Shown one piece after another: positions 43,547-49,569 of a DNA stretch of 64,000 nt. The notes under the pieces were generated by a model. The model worked only from the letters and a program-made list of their open reading frames with translations, did no database searches and was not told where the DNA came from. Origin of the DNA: Bacteroidales bacterium (GTDB lineage Bacteria; Bacteroidota; Bacteroidia; Bacteroidales; UBA932); contig JAEEVC010000003.1 of assembly GCA_016287075.1 (NCBI GenBank), positions 83,494 through 147,493 on the forward strand, in the 5' to 3' direction. The translations under genes and the position numbers were made by a program. Each line of letters opens with the position of its first letter. The first letter of the stretch is position 1.

Positions 43547-44182
43547 TCACTCCCGCATGTTCCCTTCGGTGTCGTAGTAGTAGAAGCGGTCGTTGCGGGT
43601 GCAGCGGAAGAGGCCGTTGCCCATCAGTACGATTTCATCTCCCCAGACGCCCGTCAGGCGGTCTCCTTCCGGGTCGGAAACATAACTGCGGTCTTCGATG
43701 CGGGTGATGTAATAGCCGTTGGGGAGCAGCTCGATATAGTCCCGGGACCAGATGTTGAGGTAACTTCCCTCCGGGTCATATACCTTCCATAAGTCGCTGA
43801 TATGCACGCAGTAACAGCCGTTCCACCAGAACAGGACCTCATCCCCGTGCACGAAAGTGGCCGAGCCCTCGCGGTCATGGATCCGCCACTGGTCGCCGCG
43901 GCGGACCTTGTAGCAGCCGTTGGACAGGAGGCGGATTTCATCACCCCGTACAAGGCAGTCGTTGCCGTTGTCGTAGATCCGGACCTGCCCTCCGATGATG
44001 CGGACGTGACAGCCGTTCCAGAGCAGCTGCCATTCGTATTCGCACGGAGTCTCCATGCGCGGACGGCCCCCCTGCCAATGGAAGGGACCGCCGGGATGCC
44101 CGCCCCGGGGACCCGGCTGTGGCTGCGCGGAAGCGGAGAGGAGGGCCAGGGCGAGGCAGAGGGCCGTGAGCGTCTTTTTCAT
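43547..44182 (-). CDS. Secreted protein with five WG-like repeats
   Basis: A 211-residue exported protein (signal ending LLSASAQ). After a Gly/Pro/His-rich linker the rest consists of five tandem units of about 32 residues, each with a G-D-x-I/V start, an NG turn and an R/D-x-x-Y/W-x-I/V-x-D-x-E-G half, for example GDEIRLLSNGCYKV and GDEVLFWWNGCYCV. The pattern resembles WG repeats, thought to be beta-rich binding units. Cys residues recur at the NGC turn of the first three units. It lies between the FISUMP-like gene and the amidohydrolase, all minus strand. Function unknown. Confidence 0.62.
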   Translation of the reverse strand: MKKTLTALCLALALLSASAQPQPGPRGGHPGGPFHWQGGRPRMETPCEYEWQLLWNGCHVRIIGGQVRIYDNGNDCLVRGDEIRLLSNGCYKVRRGDQWRIHDREGSATFVHGDEVLFWWNGCYCVHISDLWKVYDPEGSYLNIWSRDYIELLPNGYYITRIEDRSYVSDPEGDRLTGVWGDEIVLMGNGLFRCTRNDRFYYYDTEGNMRE

Positions 44183-44198
44183 CGCGGGCTCGTTTTCG

Positions 44199-45659
44199 CT
44201 ATTTCCGGTAGTCCAGCGGAGGCTTGCGGTTCCCCATCAGCGGAACGAATTCAGGATGAGGGCCTTGGACGGATTCGAATTCATCCCGGACGGCCTTAAC
44301 TTTCGCGGGGTCCGTGTACAGGTCGACGGCGGTCAGGTAGAAAACCTTCGCGACGTTCAGCACCGATTTCGTGCCGATCGTGGTTCCGCCGATCGCGGTC
44401 TGCTGCCAGGTATGGATGCCGGTCGTGGTGGTGGCCAGGCGCAGGTTGGCGAGCGGGACCACCTGCGAGACGTTGCCCACGTCGCTGGAGCCTCCGCCCG
44501 TTCCGGGAGGGCCGAGTTCGGGCTTGACGGTCAGCAGGCCGGCCAGTTCCTTCTCCGGGTTCCGGGCGTCGGAATTCGCCAGGACTTCCCGTACGAAGGC
44601 CTTCTCCCGGTCGTCGAGGTCCAGCCCGCCGACCGTCCTGAGATTGTCCAGCATCATCCCGGCCAGGGTCTTGTTGATGAGGCGTTCGTAGTTGCCGTGG
44701 ACGATCTCGTATTCCATCGTGGTCCCGGTACCGAGCGCGGCGCCTTCCGCGGCCTTGACGGCCCGGGGGATGATTTCAAGCAGCTCGGTGCCTTTGGGAT
44801 GGCGGAAATAATAGTACACCTGGGCGAACTCCGGGACGATGTTGGGCGCATCGCCGCCGCGGGTGATCACGTACTGGACCATCGTGCCGGCGGGCAGGTG
44901 TTCGCGCATCAGATTCATCATCATATCGAAAGCCTCCACGGCGTCCAGGGCGGAACGGCCGTCCCACGGCGCGGCGGCCGCGTGGGCTGGGGTCCCGTGG
45001 AACGAGAACTTGACGCCGATATTGGCCACGCCCGAGGAAAGGGACACCTCGTTCACCGTGGCGGGGTGCCAGTCGAGGACGGCATCGCAGCCGTCGAAAC
45101 AGCCTGCCATCGTCATGTAGGCCTTGCCGCCACCGCCTTCCTCGGCAGGGCATCCGAACACCTTGACGGTGCCCGCGGCACCGCTTTCGGCGAGGAAACG
45201 CGAGATGGAGACGCCGGACGCCACGGCGGCCGTGCCGATGATGTTGTGACCGCAGCCGTGGCCGTACGGCCGCCCTTCCAGGGGTTTCCGGAACGTCACC
45301 GTATCCTGGGAAAGGCCGGGCAGGGCATCGTATTCGGCCATCACCCCGATGACCGGGCTGCCGCTTCCGTACGTGGCGACGAACGCCGTCGGGATGCCGG
45401 CGACGCCCCTTTCCACCGAGAAGCCGTTCTCCTCGAGGAACGCGGCGAGCAGCGCCGAACTCCGGTATTCCTGGTAACCGGGCTCCGCGAAACCGTGAAG
45501 TTGTTTCTGGATCCTGTCATAAACGGAAAAACTCTCGTTGAGGTAATCGATGCCGCAGCGCTGTACGGTCTTCTTGACGCCTTTCCCCGGCAGTGCCATG
45601 CAGAGGAGCAGCAGTCCGGCCGCCAGGGCGGTCCTTTTGAGTGAACGGTGCATTTTCAT
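44199..45659 (-). CDS. M20-family amidohydrolase (AbgB-like), exported
   Basis: A 486-residue zinc hydrolase with a signal peptide (ALAAGLLLLCMALPGKG). The catalytic domain has VMAEYDALPGLS, YGHGCGHNIIGTAAVAS, CPAEEGGGGKAYM, and the dimerisation domain FHGTPAHAAAAPWDGRSALD; ELGPPGTGGGSSDVGNVS near the C-terminus completes the metal site. Relatives cleave N-acyl or p-aminobenzoyl-glutamate-type amides. The retained motifs suggest an active enzyme working in the periplasm. The start could also be at 45653. It has its own -7 box, and ends 16 bp before the WG-repeat gene. Confidence 0.88.
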   Translation of the reverse strand: MKMHRSLKRTALAAGLLLLCMALPGKGVKKTVQRCGIDYLNESFSVYDRIQKQLHGFAEPGYQEYRSSALLAAFLEENGFSVERGVAGIPTAFVATYGSGSPVIGVMAEYDALPGLSQDTVTFRKPLEGRPYGHGCGHNIIGTAAVASGVSISRFLAESGAAGTVKVFGCPAEEGGGGKAYMTMAGCFDGCDAVLDWHPATVNEVSLSSGVANIGVKFSFHGTPAHAAAAPWDGRSALDAVEAFDMMMNLMREHLPAGTMVQYVITRGGDAPNIVPEFAQVYYYFRHPKGTELLEIIPRAVKAAEGAALGTGTTMEYEIVHGNYERLINKTLAGMMLDNLRTVGGLDLDDREKAFVREVLANSDARNPEKELAGLLTVKPELGPPGTGGGSSDVGNVSQVVPLANLRLATTTTGIHTWQQTAIGGTTIGTKSVLNVAKVFYLTAVDLYTDPAKVKAVRDEFESVQGPHPEFVPLMGNRKPPLDYRK

Positions 45660-45665
45660 AGGAGA

Positions 45666-45673
45666 CAAAGATA
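45666..45673 (-). promoter_or_regulatory. -7 box for the amidohydrolase, near-leaderless
   Basis: The minus strand reads TATCTTTG, 6 nt from the ATG at 45659 (12 nt from the alternative ATG at 45653). Confidence 0.55.
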
Positions 45674-45873
45674 AAAAAATATGCGGCTATTTCGCGCGCG
45701 TACGTATTTTTTTTGTATCTTGCCCCATTGAAACCAGAAAGGCTTTAAGAGTATGTTACGGATGTCATACAATTGCCCTGGAATTGGATTCGTTAAAATG
45801 ATGGTCGGGGTCAAACAAAGTGATAAGACGAAAGTCCAGTATTGTATTACTGCTATTGATGCTGTCAGGACAC

Positions 45874-46009
45874 AAAAACAGGAGGCCCAATGACCTCCTG
45901 CTATCTTTGCCCCAAGACTACGCGGCGGAATTACTTCGAAAGCGAGGATTAAGCTGGCGGGGACTTTGCGCTACCCTTTGTCCATCCGTATCACGATTTA
46001 TTATCTTGC
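45874..46009 (-). ncRNA. Candidate small RNA with own promoter and terminator
   Basis: On the minus strand a TTTG-19 nt-TACCTTTG promoter (46042 to 46012) is followed, about 136 nt later, by a 7-bp CAGGAGG/CCTCCTG hairpin (45879-45900) and a TTTTT run (45874-45878). The transcript in between has no long open frame on its own strand but can pair internally, e.g. around the palindromic TTCGAA and between C4/G4 runs. No known RNA family is recognised; it lies in the tRNA-Arg island next to abiE. Start and end are estimates from the promoter and terminator. Confidence 0.45.
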
Positions 46010-46011
46010 TG

Positions 46012-46042
46012 CAAAGGTAGCACTTTTTCCTTCATCTGCAAA
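46012..46042 (-). promoter_or_regulatory. Full -33/-7 promoter for the candidate small RNA
   Basis: On the minus strand: TTTG (46042-46039), 19-nt spacer, TACCTTTG (46019-46012) then C. The spacing matches the promoters of tRNA-Glu (31168) and abiE (47731). It points away from abiE towards the amidohydrolase. Confidence 0.7.
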
Positions 46043-46086
46043 ACACAGTTGTACCCCAAGTGGAAAACACCTCCTGCTTCATGGTG

Positions 46087-46287
46087 TCATTCTTCATCAT
46101 CATCCTGTTGCTTCAGGTAATGTAAATGTGGATTGCAGGGGTCTGGAATCCACTTTCGGAGTTCCCGGATCTTCTCCAGGTCCTCCAGGAAAAGGTTCGA
46201 CAAAATGTCATTTGGGGCTACGAAAGCACCGGCGAAATGCCAGTGCTCGTCCACGATTTTGGCCGTTTTCTTGGATGAGATTGGATT
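46087..46287 (-). pseudogene. Startless open fragment after abiEii
   Basis: A 66-codon open frame bounded by an upstream TAG and a TGA at 46087-46089. The translation (ending HYLKQQDDDEE, with EHWHFAGAFVAPNDILSNLF in the middle) looks like real protein in composition, but has no start codon, and a neighbouring frame is also open upstream, as expected for a frameshifted remnant. I do not recognise the family. It lies downstream of abiEii in the same direction. Confidence 0.3.
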
Positions 46288-46331
46288 CTATGTGCTCAGT
46301 CCTGGCGACGCAGCAAGTCAAATGCAACCAT

Positions 46332-47105
46332 TCATTTCCACAGAGCAGGGAAGTCCAAAATGCGGGAGGAGTTTTCCGGGTGAAACAGCAAGTACTTGAA
46401 ATCCTGAGCTTTGAGACGAAAATCCGTCCTGTCGCACACCTGCTTCATCCGGCATCTCAGCTGCTCGCCGGTTGCAATGCCCTCCCGTTGCGAAAGATAG
46501 TTCATATCCGGTTCGCTTCTGGAGCGCAGAAACATGGCATCATAGAAATCCCGGCCTTTTCCGCGGTGGAGAATGGTGGATAGTTTCATTGCATACAGCG
46601 TAGCGTCTGAAGGTGAGGGTATCCTGAAATAGAATCCGTCTCTGTTCACAGTGAACATATCTCGCTGATAATCCACTCCCTGGTCCTGTGCCTCAATCTT
46701 CAACACAAACTTCTTTTCCCGGTAAGGGGATAATCCCAGGTCGTAAAGCAGCTGCGGGAACTGAATGGTCCTGCGGAAAGCCGTCAGGGCATCACTCTCC
46801 TTTTCCTTGGCGACAGCAGGAAGACCGTTCCGCCTTAGAAAGCGGACGACATCATCGGTCAGGCTTGCGAACTCCTCCTGCGAGAGATTCTTGCAATCAA
46901 AGTCCAAATCCTCGGAAAACCGGTCTATCTGCCTGAGGAGTCGTAGGGCGGTGCCGCCGATAAATGTCAGTTTCCCAATCAGAGAGTGGGAGGATAAAAA
47001 GTCCAGGACCATCAGCTCCAGGTATTCCTTATAGAGTTGGATGTCCGTGTCCGGACTTTCCGGAAAACCGGGATAAAATGCTCTGATGTTTTGCAGGTCA
47101 AGCAT
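46332..47105 (-). CDS. AbiEii-type nucleotidyltransferase toxin
   Basis: A 257-residue protein of the AbiEii/AbiGii family. The nucleotidyltransferase signature is clear: FIGGTALRLLRQIDRFSEDL with the following Asp-Phe-Asp (GG...D-x-D), then a conserved LYAMKLSTILHRGKGRDFYD that matches the K/R-x-x-DxxD region. In known AbiE systems this partner is the toxin, acting by adding nucleotides to tRNA or a similar target, and protects populations against phages by abortive infection. It overlaps the antitoxin gene by 8 bp (46332-47105 and 47098-47712). Its GC content is well below that of core genes nearby, as expected for acquired DNA. Confidence 0.85.
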   Translation of the reverse strand: MLDLQNIRAFYPGFPESPDTDIQLYKEYLELMVLDFLSSHSLIGKLTFIGGTALRLLRQIDRFSEDLDFDCKNLSQEEFASLTDDVVRFLRRNGLPAVAKEKESDALTAFRRTIQFPQLLYDLGLSPYREKKFVLKIEAQDQGVDYQRDMFTVNRDGFYFRIPSPSDATLYAMKLSTILHRGKGRDFYDAMFLRSRSEPDMNYLSQREGIATGEQLRCRMKQVCDRTDFRLKAQDFKYLLFHPENSSRILDFPALWK

Positions 47106-47712
47106 AGGTATTCTCCATTACTGCGGCTCTTTGTGAGAGAGCCTTATTGTCAAATCGCACTAAAAAGGCACGGAAACGCTTCCAGTCAAACTCTTCGCGC
47201 ATGGCATCCCTGTCAAGGCGAAGATTCTCCATATCGCGGTCCGATTTGTATTCAGGGTGGAAGTAAAGCAGGTCCAGCAGGGCTTTCTCCGGGGTTGCCA
47301 TAAGAGAGGGCAAACCGTCCCTCGGCTGGAGGGGCTTATACCCGAAAAACAGGTTCGGGGAAACGTGACGATAGGAATAATAACCGATCGGGGTGTCAAA
47401 TACGGCGGTCTTCAGCGTACTCACGGATGTAAGCGCAAGGACAGTTTCAGGGATTATTTCGTGCCACGAGAGGACATACTCCAGGCTGAGGTAGGACGGG
47501 CAATAGATTTTACCGGCCGCTGCCATACGCACGTCCGCCATTCCTGCCTCATCGGGGAAAAGGTACCAGCCCTGGCGGATGCGCAGGATTTTTCCCTCAC
47601 CCTTCCAGCGCCTGAGATTGGAGGAAAGGCTGTTGTCGCTGCTTCTCTCTATACTGTTCAAGGAAAAGACACCTTGCCCCGAGTATTGCTTTTTGAATTC
47701 GTAATAGTTCAT
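47098..47712 (-). CDS. AbiEi-type antitoxin/regulator
   Basis: A 204-residue protein. The N-terminal 60 residues are a winged helix (LSSNLRRWKGEGKILRIRQG) typical of AbiEi antitoxins; the C-terminal part has IYCPSYLSLEYVLSWHEIIP, LTSVSTLKTAVFDTPIG and MATPEKALLDLLYFHPEYKS, also typical of the family. In type IV AbiE systems it represses its own promoter and counteracts the toxin. The ATG at 47712 is selected as it lies 18 nt from a complete promoter. Confidence 0.85.
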   Translation of the reverse strand: MNYYEFKKQYSGQGVFSLNSIERSSDNSLSSNLRRWKGEGKILRIRQGWYLFPDEAGMADVRMAAAGKIYCPSYLSLEYVLSWHEIIPETVLALTSVSTLKTAVFDTPIGYYSYRHVSPNLFFGYKPLQPRDGLPSLMATPEKALLDLLYFHPEYKSDRDMENLRLDRDAMREEFDWKRFRAFLVRFDNKALSQRAAVMENTYA

Positions 47713-47730
47713 TATATTTCCGAAACTGTG

Positions 47731-47761
47731 CAAATATACACAATTTCGGAAATAAAACAAA
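47731..47761 (-). promoter_or_regulatory. Promoter for abiE operon
   Basis: Minus strand: TTTG (47761-47758), 19-nt spacer, TATATTTG (47738-47731) then C. It ends 18 nt before the antitoxin start. AbiEi proteins usually bind near their own promoter, but I see no clear operator palindrome here. Confidence 0.75.
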
Positions 47762-47859
47762 GGGTTAGACAAAGACCATCACTGATCATGTTGTCCCATA
47801 GTTGTACCCAAATTTACAAAGGAGTCGTAAAGTGTTGAGACACGGATACTTCTGAATAT

Positions 47860-47897
47860 GGAAGTTTCCTAAACTTTAAACAGAGGTTCGATTCCTC
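47860..47897 (+). repeat. Copy of tRNA-Arg 3' half (att-like repeat)
   Basis: 38 nt identical to 42551-42588 of tRNA-Arg(CCT) except for one base (C for T in the variable loop). It contains the anticodon arm and most of the T-arm but not the acceptor end, so it is not a tRNA gene. Its right edge supplies the stop codon of the AraC regulator on the opposite strand (TGA, complement of 47896-47898). It is read as the second attachment site of an element integrated at tRNA-Arg. Confidence 0.8.
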
Positions 47898-49545
47898 AGG
47901 TTTCAGGGTCCTGCGTTTGATGCTTCAACCACTCCGACGGGGTAAGGTCCGTTGCAGATTTGAAGTTGCGGTAGAAAGATGCCTCGCCCGAGAAACCGGA
48001 CTCGTCGGCAACCCTGTGCAGGGGCCAGTCCGGGTGAGAGCGCATCTGCTCCTGGGCATGGCGGACGCGAAGCCTGCCCAGATATTCCGGGAAGGACATC
48101 CCCCATTGACCGTTGATACATGCCGAAATGTACGTGGAGTTGGTGCCCAGTTCCGTGGCGATATCCTGCACCTTGAGACCTTTGCGGAGATACAGCTGCC
48201 TGCCCTCTACCAGGGCGGCGATGCGAGAGGCCATATCCAGTCCTTGGGAAGAAGGTTCACGTTCCGGGAAATCGTCTCTCCCCGGCCTTTTTCTTCGGAA
48301 GATGAGCCATCCTACAAGCAGGACAAGCGCACCCAGCAGCAGGAAGGGGAACAATGGGAGCATCCGCTTCCCCTGAAAGGGCTCCGTATGGAAAATGAAG
48401 GCATCCGCAAGCGGATTGTAATTGTCGCCTGCATTCCCGCCCACAACGGCGATGCGTCCGCCAGGCAGCAGGATACTTTGCAAATCCCATCCGCTGACAG
48501 GATGGTTTGCAGATAACAGTCTTACCTGGGCCTTGCTGCCCTGCAGCGCCTTCCCATAGTCGATTATGCAGACGAAGATATGCTCTTTCGCGGTACCGAC
48601 ACCCACAAGATAAACCTTCGAGGCAGCGACATCTGCGAATGATTGCCCCCAAACGATGGAATCGCGGGACGCCCCCGTCATCGGAACAGGGACATCCGTT
48701 TCCAGCAGCGAAAACTGTTCGCCCGCTTGCTTTGCGAAGGCGACCTGCCCGTCCTCATTCCTTCTGATTGGAATCAGCGAGGCATAAGCTCCCAGGGCGG
48801 GATTGCCGATGAAGGTCCGTTCCGGGAGGATATTGGATTCCAGGCGGATCGGTCGCCAGGCCGCGAACAGGGTATCGGTAAAAGGCGCTCCCCGGAACCG
48901 GTCTATGACAAGGGTGTCGAGTGTCCGGCCGTGCGTATCGTAACCGCTGAGGATCAAGGCGTTGTCCGGCGCACTCGGGAGGATGTACGGTGACGAGCGT
49001 GGCTGCGAAGCCGCCTTGAGGGGTGCGCCTCCATTTTCAGCGGAATATGCTGCGATACAGTCACTTCCATACCAGTTGCCGCTGACAATGATCGTTCCGT
49101 CGGATAAAACGGCTCCGGAACAGACCGCCCTTGCCGTATCCAGGATGGGCAGCGGGGAAAAACTGTGGGTGTCGTGATGGTACGACTCCGCCCCCAGGCT
49201 CAGGCCCTTGCCGAAGGGCTCGTTCATGCCCCCCGCAACCAACACGTCGCCGGAGGGAAGCCGTACGGCAAGCGAGTAGTCGTGGGGATAAAGGCTTTCC
49301 ACGGTGTGCCATTTCCCGTTGCTCAGGTACTCCGCCGTCTTGGTGGGGACGAATCCCGTCGTGTGCCCGCCGATGACCGTCAGTTCCCCGTCCAGGTCCA
49401 TCAGCACATGGCAGGTGCGTGGGATGCCCAGCGGAGGCAGCGGCTCTATGTATCCGGCTTCATAACCGCCCCGCCCCGGCGTTTGGCGGCAAGCGCAAAT
49501 TACCAGCGGCAACAGAACCGAAAGGATGGTGCCCAAGCGTTTCAT
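47896..49545 (-). CDS. Membrane-anchored AraC regulator with kelch-like domain
   Basis: A 549-residue protein. The N-terminus is a signal/lipobox-like segment (LPLVICAC). About residues 30-390 form repeated kelch-like blades (e.g. HVLMDLDGELTVIGGHTTGF, GDVLVAGGMNEPFGKG, DGTIIVSGNWYGSDCIA, GGRIAVVGGNAG). A single membrane helix follows at about 400-420 (LFPFLLLGALVLLVGWLIF), then a cytoplasmic C-terminal AraC/XylS double helix-turn-helix of about 100 residues (VQDIATELGTNSTYISACIN ... VADESGFSGEASFYRNFKSA). So a periplasmic sensor is fused directly to a DNA-binding domain. Its stop codon lies within the att-like repeat. The neighbouring fimbrillin-like gene (24 bp beyond its start, same strand) is a plausible target. 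Confidence 0.8.
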   Translation of the reverse strand: MKRLGTILSVLLPLVICACRQTPGRGGYEAGYIEPLPPLGIPRTCHVLMDLDGELTVIGGHTTGFVPTKTAEYLSNGKWHTVESLYPHDYSLAVRLPSGDVLVAGGMNEPFGKGLSLGAESYHHDTHSFSPLPILDTARAVCSGAVLSDGTIIVSGNWYGSDCIAAYSAENGGAPLKAASQPRSSPYILPSAPDNALILSGYDTHGRTLDTLVIDRFRGAPFTDTLFAAWRPIRLESNILPERTFIGNPALGAYASLIPIRRNEDGQVAFAKQAGEQFSLLETDVPVPMTGASRDSIVWGQSFADVAASKVYLVGVGTAKEHIFVCIIDYGKALQGSKAQVRLLSANHPVSGWDLQSILLPGGRIAVVGGNAGDNYNPLADAFIFHTEPFQGKRMLPLFPFLLLGALVLLVGWLIFRRKRPGRDDFPEREPSSQGLDMASRIAALVEGRQLYLRKGLKVQDIATELGTNSTYISACINGQWGMSFPEYLGRLRVRHAQEQMRSHPDWPLHRVADESGFSGEASFYRNFKSATDLTPSEWLKHQTQDPET

Positions 49546-49569
49546 CCCCGCAAATATAGAAAACAAAAA

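Larger units (their letters stand above)
45674..46331. other. 658-bp stretch without a recognised protein gene
   Basis: Between the amidohydrolase promoter and abiEii no family-assignable coding region is seen. It holds, left to right: a possible 46-codon frame on the plus strand (45753-45893, preceded by a TATCTTGC at 45716 that resembles a -7 box), the terminator and body of an apparent small RNA on the minus strand (45874-46009), that RNA's promoter (46012-46042), and an open but startless 66-codon frame on the minus strand (46087-46287). GC content drops noticeably compared with the flanks. Confidence 0.6.

Noticed and set aside
45753..45893. 46-codon frame on the plus strand as a small protein gene
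   Set aside because: It ends inside the hairpin of the small RNA terminator, has no recognisable features, and the upstream TATCTTGC only partly matches a promoter; not enough to call it.
45966..46583. 205-codon plus-strand open frame running into abiEii
   Set aside because: It overlaps the conserved toxin gene on the other strand and shows no protein-like conservation signals.
47860..47897. Second tRNA-Arg gene
   Set aside because: The acceptor stem and D-arm are missing; only the anticodon and T-arm part is present, so it is an att-like remnant.
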